Shown in pieces: positions 1 through 8,104 of a stretch of 64,000 nucleotides of DNA (position 1 is the stretch's first letter; each line of letters starts with the position of its first letter). The DNA is from Halieaceae bacterium (GTDB lineage: Bacteria; Pseudomonadota; Gammaproteobacteria; Pseudomonadales; Halieaceae), in NCBI GenBank assembly GCA_028280635.1, contig JANQLM010000121.1, forward strand, positions 34,866 to 98,865, written 5' to 3'. A model generated the notes under the pieces. It worked only from the letters and a program-made list of their open reading frames with translations. It ran no database searches and was not told where the DNA came from. The position numbers were made by a program, and so were the translations under genes.

Positions 1-107
1 GGCGGCAGGGGTTCGTAGCGCGGGGAATCGCCGCAGCCTCCCAGCCCAAGGACCGACAGAAGGGTGAGTAGGGCGAGTCGGCGGAGATGAAGGGTTATGT
101 GTTTCAC
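1..107 (-). CDS. Lipoprotein N-terminus, cut by the window edge
   Basis: Reading leftward from a GTG at 107, about 35 codons stay open to the window edge. The translation has a basic start (MKHITLHLRR), a hydrophobic core and a lipobox ending LGLGGC with Cys25, so this looks like a lipoprotein exported by Sec and lipidated. The GTG overlaps the stop of the upstream cupin regulator in a GTGA junction, so the two genes are probably cotranscribed and translationally coupled. The mature domain lies outside the window, so its function cannot be judged. Confidence 0.65.
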   Translation of the reverse strand, partial: MKHITLHLRRLALLTLLSVLGLGGCGDSPRYEPLP

Positions 108-694
108 TGGCTGCTGACGACCAGGTAGGCCTGGAGTTCTCCTTCGCCGGTATTGGCGATGCAATGGGGCAGGTCAGCCCGGTAGTGGGCGGAATCCCCG
201 GCGGCCACTTCACGGCTGCTGTCGCCGGCGTCTACCCTGGCGCGGCCCCGGCTCACGGTGAGCAATTCCCGCGTACCCTCGTAGTGGGCGGCGCTGAGCA
301 ATTCGGCACCGGGCGCCAGCCGAATTTCATAGAACTCGATGTTGCGCTCCATGTGCAAGGGCGAGAGCGTGCGGATGTGACACTCGTCGTCGTTGCGAAA
401 CAGCATATTCGGGTCATCGCCGTGCACCACTTCAATGGTGGGAGCCGCCCAGGGCTGATCCACCAGTTCGCCGATGGTAATGCCGAAGGCCTGGGCTATC
501 CTGAACGTAACCGCGAGGGTGGGATTGGCCTTGCCGCGCTCGATCTGGCTGAGCATGGAGCGGCTTACCCCCGAAGTCGCCGCCAGCTGCTCCAGCGTCA
601 GCTTGTGCTTCCTGCGCAATTCCGTCACGCGCAGGCACAGGGCCTGGCTGGCGGCGTCTTCATCGGCCCGGGTAGTGGGCGCTTCCCTGGTCAT
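104..694 (-). CDS. XRE-family regulator with C-terminal cupin domain
   Basis: A 196-residue DNA-binding regulator. An N-terminal helix-turn-helix of XRE/SinR type (about residues 20-75, with LEQLAATSGVSRSMLSQIERG) is followed by a cupin beta-barrel (about 110-190) that in this family senses a small ligand. I chose the ATG at 694 because AGGAGAG lies just upstream; an in-frame start at 724 has no such site. It is divergent from tdh-kbl, and a perfect 14-bp palindrome lies in the shared spacer. This makes it the likely regulator of threonine catabolism and of itself (inference). The ligand is unknown; threonine or an amino-ketone product is possible. Confidence 0.85.
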   Translation of the reverse strand: MTREAPTTRADEDAASQALCLRVTELRRKHKLTLEQLAATSGVSRSMLSQIERGKANPTLAVTFRIAQAFGITIGELVDQPWAAPTIEVVHGDDPNMLFRNDDECHIRTLSPLHMERNIEFYEIRLAPGAELLSAAHYEGTRELLTVSRGRARVDAGDSSREVAAGDSAHYRADLPHCIANTGEGELQAYLVVSSQ

Positions 695-719
695 GGTCTC
701 TCCTGGCAGACAATAAAAA

Positions 720-733
720 TCCACTATAGTGGA
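720..733. promoter_or_regulatory. Perfect 14-bp palindrome, candidate operator
   Basis: TCCACTATAGTGGA reads the same on both strands and lies in the 145-bp spacer between the XRE-cupin regulator and tdh. Its centre contains TATAGT, a good -10 match on either strand. A dimer bound here could therefore block transcription. A degenerate copy, TACCATAGTGAA, lies at about 785-796. Binding by the adjacent regulator is inferred. Confidence 0.55.
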
Positions 734-763
734 AAAGATTCTTGCATTCGGAATGACGTGATT

Positions 764-780
764 CTAGTATGCCGGACTAG
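764..780. repeat. Inverted repeat CTAGT-N7-ACTAG
   Basis: Five-base arms (764-768 and 776-780) flank a 7-bp spacer, 60 bp before tdh. It could be a second operator half-pair or a leader hairpin. The short arms give only modest support. Confidence 0.3.
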
Positions 781-839
781 TTTCTACCATAGTGAATTTC
801 ACGGCAGTGAGCTGCTGTCGAGAAAGCAAAGGTAAGTCC

Positions 840-1874
840 ATGAAAGCATTGGTAAAAAGACATGCGGAGCCCGGCATCTGGATGGAAGATGTGGCTGAAC
901 CCGTGCTGGGCATTAACGACGTGCTGGTCAAGGTAAAGCGCACGGCGATCTGCGGCACCGACATGCACATCTATAACTGGGACGCCTGGGCCCAGAAGAC
1001 CATCCCGGTGCCGATGGTGGTAGGGCATGAGTTCGTGGGCGAGATTGTCGACGTCGGCTCCAACGTCAATGACTGGCACTCCGGGCAAATCGTCTCCGGG
1101 GAAGGCCACCTGGTCTGCGGCCGCTGCCGCAACTGCATGGCCGGCCGCCGCCACCTGTGCAATGACACCAGCGGCATCGGGGTCGACAGCCCCGGCGCCT
1201 TTGCCGAATACATCGCCCTGCCCATGTCCAATGTCTGGGAGCATCGTCCCGGTATCGACCTGGACGTCGCCAGCCTGTTCGATCCCCTGGGCAATGCGGT
1301 GCACACGGCGTTGCAGTGGGACCTGTTGGGGGAAGATGTACTGATCACCGGCGCTGGCCCCATCGGAGCCATGGCTGCCGCGGTCTGCCGCCATGCCGGT
1401 GCGCGCCACGTGGTGATCACCGACGTCAACCCCGAGCGATTGGAGCTGGCGCGGACCCTGGGTGCTACCCATACGGTGGACGTCAGCAAGGAGAAGATTG
1501 AAGACGCCAAGACGGCGCTGGGCATGGCCGAGGGCTTTGACGTGGGTCTGGAAATGTCCGGTAACCCGCAGGCCCTGCGCGATCTGCTGGCCAACATGTG
1601 TCACGGCGGCAAGGTCAGCATGCTGGGTATTCCCGAGGGGGATGTGGGCATCGACTGGAACGTGGTGATTTTCAATATGCTGACTATCAAGGGTATTTAC
1701 GGCCGGGAAATGTACGAGACCTGGTACAAAATGTCGGTGATGATCGAGAACGGCCTCGATATAGAGCCGGTGATCACCCATCGGCTGCCCTTCTCGGACT
1801 TTCAGCAGGGCTTCGATGCCATGAAGTCCGGCACCGCCAGCAAGGTGGTGCTGAACTGGGAAGATGCTGCCTGA
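840..1874 (+). CDS. tdh: L-threonine 3-dehydrogenase
   Basis: A cytosolic zinc enzyme that oxidises L-threonine with NAD+ to 2-amino-3-oxobutyrate, the first step of threonine to glycine plus acetyl-CoA. The 344-residue length fits the family. Catalytic zinc ligands match the classical Tdh positions: Cys38 (in AICGTD), His63 and Glu64 (GHEF). A structural-zinc cysteine cluster CGRCRNC follows near residues 95-101, then a Rossmann motif GAGPIG. The ATG at 840 is preceded by AAAGGTAAG; upstream in-frame starts lack support. kbl follows 43 bp downstream, the standard tdh-kbl pair. Confidence 0.96.
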   Translation: MKALVKRHAEPGIWMEDVAEPVLGINDVLVKVKRTAICGTDMHIYNWDAWAQKTIPVPMVVGHEFVGEIVDVGSNVNDWHSGQIVSGEGHLVCGRCRNCMAGRRHLCNDTSGIGVDSPGAFAEYIALPMSNVWEHRPGIDLDVASLFDPLGNAVHTALQWDLLGEDVLITGAGPIGAMAAAVCRHAGARHVVITDVNPERLELARTLGATHTVDVSKEKIEDAKTALGMAEGFDVGLEMSGNPQALRDLLANMCHGGKVSMLGIPEGDVGIDWNVVIFNMLTIKGIYGREMYETWYKMSVMIENGLDIEPVITHRLPFSDFQQGFDAMKSGTASKVVLNWEDAA

Positions 1875-1917
1875 CCCGGAGCTTTCGACAGCAGGGCCAA
1901 ATACGACAGGAGCCAAC

Positions 1918-3117
1918 GTGTACGGACAACTGAAGGACCACCTGGGCGCAGAACTGGCGGCCATAGAAGAAGCAGGGCTATACAAACGCGAGCGCCTGAT
2001 TACCACGCCGCAGGACGCCCATGTAGGTGTGCAGAGCGAGGATAACGGGCTGGAGCTGCTGAACCTGTGCGCCAATAATTATCTGGGTCTGGCCCAGCAT
2101 CCCGAGGTGAACGCCGCCGCGGCGACGGGCCTGGCGGAGTGGGGCTACGGCATGGCCTCGGTGCGTTTTATCTGCGGCACCCAGACACTGCACAAACGAC
2201 TCGAACACACCCTCAGTGGCTTTCTCGGTGCCGAGGACACCATCCTCTACCCATCCTGCTTTGATGCCAATGGCGGCCTGTTCGAGACCCTACTGGGTCC
2301 GGAAGATGCGGTGATCTCTGACGAGTTGAACCACGCCAGCATCATCGACGGTGTGCGCCTGTGCAAGGCCCAGCGCTACCGCTACAAAAACAACGACATG
2401 GACGACCTGGAAACCCAGCTCAAGGCGGCTGATGCCGCCGGTGCGCGTTTCAAGCTGATTACCACCGATGGCGTGTTTTCCATGGACGGTTATATCGCCC
2501 AGCTTGACAAGATCTGTGACCTGGCAGACCAGTACCACGCTCTGGTGCACTTCGATGACTGCCATGCCACCGGCTTTGTCGGCGCCGGCGGCAAGGGCAC
2601 CCACGAGCTACGCGGCTGCATCGACCGTGTGGACATCATCACCGGCACTCTGGGCAAGGCCCTGGGCGGCGCCAGCGGCGGCTACACCAGTGCCCGTAAG
2701 GAAATCGTCGAGCTGCTGCGCCAGCGCTCGCGGCCCTATCTGTTCTCCAATACCGTGGCGCCGCCGGTGGTGGCGGGGGCCATCAAGGCCATTGAGCTGG
2801 TGACCTCCTCCAGCGCCCTGCGCGACCAGCTCGCCGAAAACACCGCCTATTTCCGGGAGGGTCTCGAGCGCCTGGGCTTCGAGCTGCTGCCTGGCGAGCA
2901 CCCGATCGTGCCAGTCATGCTGCACGATGCGGCGCTGGCGGCCCAGTTCGCCGATGCCATGCTCAAGCACGGCGTGTACGTGGTAGCCTTCTCCTACCCG
3001 GTGGTGCCGAAGGGCAAGGCCCGCATTCGCACCCAGATGAGTGCGGCGCTGAGCCGGGATGACCTCGACAAGGCGATCGCCGCCTTCGGGGCGGTCAAGG
3101 CGGAGCTGGGCATCTAG
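1918..3117 (+). CDS. kbl: 2-amino-3-ketobutyrate CoA ligase
   Basis: A PLP-dependent alpha-oxoamine synthase that splits 2-amino-3-oxobutyrate with CoA into glycine and acetyl-CoA, directly using the unstable Tdh product. The PLP lysine is Lys247 in [13 protein letters not shown], with the cofactor loop [10 protein letters not shown] upstream. I chose the GTG at 1918: it is preceded by ACAGGAG and gives 399 residues, close to the E. coli enzyme. An earlier ATG at 1864 would overlap tdh and add unconserved residues. Confidence 0.96.
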   Translation: MYGQLKDHLGAELAAIEEAGLYKRERLITTPQDAHVGVQSEDNGLELLNLCANNYLGLAQHPEVNAAAATGLAEWGYGMASVRFICGTQTLHKRLEHTLSGFLGAEDTILYPSCFDANGGLFETLLGPEDAVISDELNHASIIDGVRLCKAQRYRYKNNDMDDLETQLKAADAAGARFKLITTDGVFSMDGYIAQLDKICDLADQYHALVHFDDCHATGFVGAGGKGTHELRGCIDRVDIITGTLGKALGGASGGYTSARKEIVELLRQRSRPYLFSNTVAPPVVAGAIKAIELVTSSSALRDQLAENTAYFREGLERLGFELLPGEHPIVPVMLHDAALAAQFADAMLKHGVYVVAFSYPVVPKGKARIRTQMSAALSRDDLDKAIAAFGAVKAELGI

Positions 3118-3160
3118 CCCCAGCCAAGTCGCAACCAGAGCACACAGTGAGGAACTGGCC

Positions 3161-3820
3161 ATGAGCAAACCCATGCACCTGCGTATCGACCTGGTCTCAG
3201 ACGTGGTGTGCCCCTGGTGCATCATTGGCTATCGCCAGTTCCAGAAGGCACTGGAAAGCCGGGCGGCGGATATCGACCTGGAACTGCACTGGCACGCCTT
3301 TGAACTGAACCCGCAGATGCCCGCCGAGGGCCAAAACCTGCGCGAGCACCTGGCTGAGAAATACGGCACCACCGCAGAGCAGAGCCAGAAGGCGCGCCAG
3401 CGGCTGACGGCGATCGGTGAAGAACTGGGCTTCGCCTTCAATTACACGGACAGCATGAAGATGGTGAACACCTTCAAGGCACATCAGCTGCTGCACTGGG
3501 CGGAAGAGCAGGGCTGCCAGACGGCGCTGAAGGAGGCCCTGTTCAAGGCGTTCTTCACTGACGGCCTGGATGTGGGTGATGTCGAGACCCTGGCGGACGT
3601 CTGCGCCGGGGTGGGCCTGGACCGGGATCAGGCCCTGGCGGTGCTGGCGGACGCCCGCTACGGGCAGGCGGTGCGCGAGGACCAGCGGCAGTGGGTCGAG
3701 CAGGGTATCCAGGCGGTGCCCACTTTTGTGATCAACGAGCAGTACATGGTGCAGGGCGCCCAGGACGCTGAGGCCTTCGGGCGGATGCTGGACCGTCTGC
3801 TGGAGCGCCACGCCGCCTGA
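3161..3820 (+). CDS. DsbA-family (FrnE-like) thiol oxidoreductase
   Basis: A 219-residue thioredoxin-fold protein of the DsbA/FrnE family, with redox motif CPWC at Cys17-Cys20 right after the first strand, a helical insertion (about 60-150) and a cis-Pro loop in VPTFVI. There is no signal peptide, so it is cytosolic; relatives act as dithiol oxidoreductases or 2-hydroxychromene-2-carboxylate isomerase-like enzymes. The ATG is preceded by GTGAGGAAC. It lies 43 bp after kbl and may share its transcript. A role in threonine catabolism is not evident, and the substrate is unknown. Confidence 0.85.
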   Translation: MSKPMHLRIDLVSDVVCPWCIIGYRQFQKALESRAADIDLELHWHAFELNPQMPAEGQNLREHLAEKYGTTAEQSQKARQRLTAIGEELGFAFNYTDSMKMVNTFKAHQLLHWAEEQGCQTALKEALFKAFFTDGLDVGDVETLADVCAGVGLDRDQALAVLADARYGQAVREDQRQWVEQGIQAVPTFVINEQYMVQGAQDAEAFGRMLDRLLERHAA

Positions 3821-3902
3821 CACGCTTGAGCGCCTGCCCGGCAGACAGTACTCTCTGGGCTACACTAGAAGAAAAAGCGATCCACAGCAGCCAGCGCCCG
3901 AC

Positions 3903-5804
3903 ATGCCGAGACACCAGGAATTACTCGCGGAGGTGGAAGCCTCACCCGAGGGCCCCCAGGTAGGGGCCTTTTTCGACTTTGATGGCACCGTAATCTACGG
4001 TTACTCCGCCATCGCCTTCATTCGCGAGCAGGTAAGACAGGGGCAACTCAAGCCCCGTGAGTTCATGGAACTGGCCGGTGCCATGACCAGCTTTGGCCTC
4101 GGCAATATGGGCTTCTCCGCCATGATGGTGGTGACTTCACAGTTCATGCGCGGCGCCACCGAGCAGAGCTACATGGAGTTTGGTGAGGCCCTGTACCGTA
4201 AGCACATTGCCCGTCTCGTCTATCCCGAATCACGGGCGTTGATTGACGCCCACCTGGCCAAGGGCCATACCGTGGCCATCATCAGTTCCGCCACCCCGTA
4301 CCAGGTGGAGCCCGCTGCCAGAGACCTGGGTGTCGAGCATGTGATGACCACCCAACTTGAGGTGGAGGACGGCGAGTTCACCGGCGCAGTGATTCGGCCG
4401 ACCTGCTTTGGCCTCGGCAAGGTGCGAGCCGCCGAGACCCTCGCGGCTGAGCACGGGGTGGACCTGGCACAGACGTATTTTTACTCCGATAGCGACGACG
4501 ACATCGAGCTGCTGGAGGCGGTCGGCAATCCCCGACCGCTCAACCCCAACAAGAAGCTTACGGAGATCGCCGAGCGCGAGGGCTGGCCGGTGCAGCGCTT
4601 CAAGAGCCGCGGTCGCCCGGGGCTCACGGACTGGGCCCGCTCGCTGGCAGCCACCGGCAGCCTGATCACCTCGTTTGCCGCGGGACTGCCCATCTGGGCC
4701 ATCACCGGCTCGCGGCGCGATGCCCAGAATTTCTCTTTCTCCCTGTTCGCCGATACCGCCAGTGCGCTGATCGGGCTGGATATGGACCTGCGCGGCGAGG
4801 AGAACCTCTGGAAGCAGCGCCCGGCAGTGTTCATCTTCAATCACCAGAGCAAGGCTGATGTGGTGATTGCCGCCAGCCTGGTGCGCAAGGACATCGCCGG
4901 TGTCGGCAAGAAAGAAATCAAGAAGATGCCGGTCATAGGCCAGGTGATGGAGTTGGGCGGCACCGTGCTGATTGACCGCGACAACGCCACCAGTGCCATT
5001 GAGGCGATGCAGCCGCTGGTGGATGTGATGCGTGAGGAAGGCAAGTCAGTGGTAATGGCCCCGGAGGGCACCCGCACGGTATCGCCCAGGCTCGCGCCAT
5101 TCAAAAAAGGCGCCTTTCACCTGGCCATGCAGGCCGGGGTGCCTATTGTGCCTATCGTCATTCACAACGCCCTCGACGTGGCCCCCAAGGGTGACTTCAT
5201 CTTCCGACCCGCCACTGTCGAGGTCGAGGTGCTGCCGCCGGTGGATACCAGCAACTGGTCCCCCGAGACCGTCAGCGAGCACGTGGCTGAGGTACGCGCC
5301 ATGTTCCTGGCGGCGCTGGGTCAGAGCGATGACAGCAAGCCGGTGGCCAGGAAGAAAGCCAAGACAAAAGCCAGGGCCAAATCGAAAACCCAGGCAAAAG
5401 CAAAGACGAAGACGAAAGCCGAGTCCAGGGCGAAAGCTAAAGCTCCGGCAAATGCCAAAGCTCCTGCGAAGAAAAAGCCTCCGGCCAGGAAGCCGGCCGG
5501 CGCTGTGGCGAAGACGAAGGCCGCAGCGAAAACGAGGGCCGCAGTGAAAACGAAGGCTCCGGCCAAGGCCAAATCCGCGGCCAAAGCAAAAACAGCGAGC
5601 AAGTCCAAGGCCAAGGCGAGGACTGCAGCGAAGAAGACAACCCCCGCCAAGGCGGCTCCCAAGGCAAAGGCCGCCAAAAAGCCCGCCGGCACGAAGAAGG
5701 CCGCCAGCAAGCGTCCCGCAAAGGCCGGGGCTGGTAAGGCGCCACGCCTCAAGGCCAAGCCCAAGGGCAGCGTAAAGCCTAAAGCCACCGGTAAGACCTC
5801 ATGA
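3903..5804 (+). CDS. HAD phosphatase / LPA acyltransferase fusion with Lys/Ala tail
   Basis: A 633-residue bifunctional lipid enzyme. Residues 20-230 form a HAD-IB phosphatase with nucleophile motif DFDGT (Asp25, Asp27) and late motif SDSDDD. Residues about 285-460 form a PlsC-type acyltransferase with NHQSKAD (His314, Asp319) and PEGTR (Glu388), expected to acylate lysophosphatidate. Residues about 475-633 are almost only Lys, Ala, Pro, Arg and Thr, like histone H1 or AlgP tails. The HAD half could dephosphorylate phosphatidate to diacylglycerol (inference from context). It overlaps the GPAT gene in an ATGA junction. The same architecture without this long tail is known from mycobacterial Rv2483c. 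Confidence 0.9.
   Translation: MPRHQELLAEVEASPEGPQVGAFFDFDGTVIYGYSAIAFIREQVRQGQLKPREFMELAGAMTSFGLGNMGFSAMMVVTSQFMRGATEQSYMEFGEALYRKHIARLVYPESRALIDAHLAKGHTVAIISSATPYQVEPAARDLGVEHVMTTQLEVEDGEFTGAVIRPTCFGLGKVRAAETLAAEHGVDLAQTYFYSDSDDDIELLEAVGNPRPLNPNKKLTEIAEREGWPVQRFKSRGRPGLTDWARSLAATGSLITSFAAGLPIWAITGSRRDAQNFSFSLFADTASALIGLDMDLRGEENLWKQRPAVFIFNHQSKADVVIAASLVRKDIAGVGKKEIKKMPVIGQVMELGGTVLIDRDNATSAIEAMQPLVDVMREEGKSVVMAPEGTRTVSPRLAPFKKGAFHLAMQAGVPIVPIVIHNALDVAPKGDFIFRPATVEVEVLPPVDTSNWSPETVSEHVAEVRAMFLAALGQSDDSKPVARKKAKTKARAKSKTQAKAKTKTKAESRAKAKAPANAKAPAKKKPPARKPAGAVAKTKAAAKTRAAVKTKAPAKAKSAAKAKTASKSKAKARTAAKKTTPAKAAPKAKAAKKPAGTKKAASKRPAKAGAGKAPRLKAKPKGSVKPKATGKTS
5330..5801 (+). repeat. Lys/Ala-coding low-complexity tract
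   Basis: This 3' part of the HAD/PlsC gene is built from imperfect AAG/AAA and GCC/GCG codon repeats and encodes about 158 residues of KAKAK/APAK-like sequence. It has no regular repeat-spacer structure and is read as protein. A shorter tract of the same kind ends the WS/DGAT gene. Confidence 0.8.
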
Positions 5805-8101
5805 CACCGATGCCCTGGCAGGCGGCCGGACAGCAGGATGTGCTCTACATCCTCGATGCCGCCCACCGGGTGGAGGAAGACCTGCTGCGCACCTGGATCG
5901 AGGAGCAGCAACAGGCAGTGAGTTTTGCCGGCGAGGCCCGTTTCGTCGTGGTGCCGATCGCCCGCAGTCCTGAGAACATTCCTACCCGGGCACTGAGCGG
6001 CGCGCTGGATGTGCCTGCGAATACCTTGATTGTGCCGGTGCGCGTGGGCTGGATGAACTCGGTGGACCAGAAGTCGGTCACCCCGCGCCTGCGCGACCTG
6101 CTGTGGGGCAACCCGCGTAAACCTGGCCAGGCCAGGGCGCGGCGTATTCTGCGTCGCCAACCGGAGCGAGCCCAGTGCGTGGCAGCCGACGGTGCCACCC
6201 TGGATGAACTGCGCCAGCGTTATGCCCGCAGTCGTGGTGAAACCGCCAATTCCAGCCAGCTGGCCGATTTCGTCGCCGGCCAGGCGGGCCTGGCCCTGGA
6301 CATCGCGGTGCGCAGGTTGCGCGGTGGTCGCTACAAGGTGCCGCGGCAGGTCGCCAAGAACCTGCAGGCGACACCGGCCTTCCGTGTCGGTCTGCAGCAG
6401 CTCAGTGCGGAAGAGGGCCGTCCGATGGCCGACATCCAGCGCGAAACAGCGGAGATCATGAAGGAGCTGATTTCCATCCCGCGCACCTTCTGGCTGGATG
6501 TGATGGGCATGCTCAACCGCAAGATCATCTCTCTGGGCTATGAGACCGATATCGTGGTGGACCAGGCGGGCCTGGAGCGCATTCGCCAGGCCACGCGGCA
6601 GCATCCCACGGCGCTGTTGTGGACCCACAAGACCCATGTGGATGGCTTTGCCATGCACTGGACCTTCTTCAAGAACGATTTTCCCGCGCCCCATATTCTC
6701 GGCGGTGTGAACATGGCTTTCGGCGGCCTGGGTTTTCTGGCGCGCCGGGCGGGTGCGATATTCATCCGTCGCAGTTTCCAGGACAACCAGCTCTATAAGT
6801 ACATTTTGCGGGGCTACATCGGCTACCTGCTGGAGAAACGCTTCCCGCTGACCTGGGCATTCGAAGGTACCCGCTCCCGGGTCGGCAAGCTGATGCCACC
6901 ACGCTACGGCCTGCTGAAATATGTTATCGAAGCCGCCCATGCGAGTGACGCCGACAACCTGCACATCGTCCCCATTGCCATCAACTACGACCTGATCGGC
7001 GACGTCAAGGATTATGCCACCGAGCAGGCCGGCGCCACCAAGCAGCCCGAGAGCCTGCGCTGGTTCATCGGCTACCTGCGCGGCCTGCGCCAGCCCATGG
7101 GGCGGATTTACATGGACTTCGGTGCGCCGGTGGTGCTGGAGAAAGCACCGGACCCCAGCGACACCCTGGCGCTGCAGAAAGTCGCCTTCCAGGTGGGCGT
7201 TGAGGTCAACCGTGTGACACCCATCACCCTGCCATCACTGGCGACCATGATTCTGCTGGGGGCCGCGCCACGGGCCCTGACCGCGGCGGAACTCACCCGA
7301 GAGATGGAAGCACTGGTTGACTGGGCGCGACAGCGCGGCATCCGCATGACCAGCGATTTCGAGCCTGAAAACCGCGAAGCGCTCAATTCCCTGGCGGACA
7401 CCCTGGTCGCCAACGGCCTGATTACCCGCTACGACGGCGGGCCGGAAAGGGTGTACGCCATCACCCCGGAGCAGGACGGCGTCGCCAGCTACTATCGCAA
7501 TACCACTATCCACCACTTTGTGAACAAGGCCATCATCGAGCTGTCGATGATGAAGCTGGCCCAGTTCAACGCCTCCAGCCTGGAGGGCTTCTGGGAGGAG
7601 GCCGAGCGCCTGCGTGACCTGTTCAAGTTTGAGTTTTTCTACGCGCCGACCGCGGAGTTCCGTGACGACCTGCGCGCCGATTTGGCCCGCTATGACACCG
7701 ACTGGGAGCAGCGCCTCGACAACGAAGCCGGCTTTGCCCAGCGGGTGATGGCGGAGTACTACCCCATGGTCTCCCATTCCACCCTGCTGCACTTTGTGGA
7801 CGGCTACCGGGTGGTGGCCGATGTGCTGGCCCTGCAAGCCGATGATGCCGGCCTGGATGAAAAGGAGTGCGTGAGCCAGGCGCTGGCCTACGGCCGCCAG
7901 GCCTATTTGCAACGGCGCATCAGTTCCCAGGCCTCCATCGGCAAGCTGCTATTCCAGAATGCCTGGAAGCTGATGGACAACCGGGGCCTGGCCCGGGGAG
8001 GCGGCGCCGCTGTTGGCGAGAAGCGCCGCGAAGTGTCCCAGGACTTGAGGGAACTGTCCCACCGCATCGATATTGTTCGCACACTGGCCCTGCCGAGGTA
8101 A
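5801..8101 (+). CDS. Glycerol-3-phosphate 1-O-acyltransferase (PlsB-like)
   Basis: A 766-residue membrane-associated acyltransferase that should transfer an acyl chain to sn-1 of glycerol 3-phosphate, giving lysophosphatidate for the upstream enzyme. The HX4D motif is HKTHVD (His276-Asp281) and the phosphate-binding motif is FEGTRSR (Glu355-Arg358), with LMPPRYGLLKY after it. Length and motif order fit the long PlsB/PlsB2 type. It starts in an ATGA overlap with the HAD/PlsC gene and ends 3 bp before the WS/DGAT, so coupled expression is likely. Because it sits in a TAG-type cluster, it may be a storage-lipid paralogue and not the housekeeping PlsB. Confidence 0.9.
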   Translation: MTPMPWQAAGQQDVLYILDAAHRVEEDLLRTWIEEQQQAVSFAGEARFVVVPIARSPENIPTRALSGALDVPANTLIVPVRVGWMNSVDQKSVTPRLRDLLWGNPRKPGQARARRILRRQPERAQCVAADGATLDELRQRYARSRGETANSSQLADFVAGQAGLALDIAVRRLRGGRYKVPRQVAKNLQATPAFRVGLQQLSAEEGRPMADIQRETAEIMKELISIPRTFWLDVMGMLNRKIISLGYETDIVVDQAGLERIRQATRQHPTALLWTHKTHVDGFAMHWTFFKNDFPAPHILGGVNMAFGGLGFLARRAGAIFIRRSFQDNQLYKYILRGYIGYLLEKRFPLTWAFEGTRSRVGKLMPPRYGLLKYVIEAAHASDADNLHIVPIAINYDLIGDVKDYATEQAGATKQPESLRWFIGYLRGLRQPMGRIYMDFGAPVVLEKAPDPSDTLALQKVAFQVGVEVNRVTPITLPSLATMILLGAAPRALTAAELTREMEALVDWARQRGIRMTSDFEPENREALNSLADTLVANGLITRYDGGPERVYAITPEQDGVASYYRNTTIHHFVNKAIIELSMMKLAQFNASSLEGFWEEAERLRDLFKFEFFYAPTAEFRDDLRADLARYDTDWEQRLDNEAGFAQRVMAEYYPMVSHSTLLHFVDGYRVVADVLALQADDAGLDEKECVSQALAYGRQAYLQRRISSQASIGKLLFQNAWKLMDNRGLARGGGAAVGEKRREVSQDLRELSHRIDIVRTLALPR

Positions 8102-8104
8102 GCC

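Noticed and set aside
777..2075. 432-residue minus-strand frame
   Set aside because: It is antisense to tdh and kbl, both with intact catalytic motifs.
5330..5801. Repeat tract as a CRISPR array or satellite
   Set aside because: There is no fixed repeat length or unique spacers; the tract is in frame and encodes the Lys/Ala tail.
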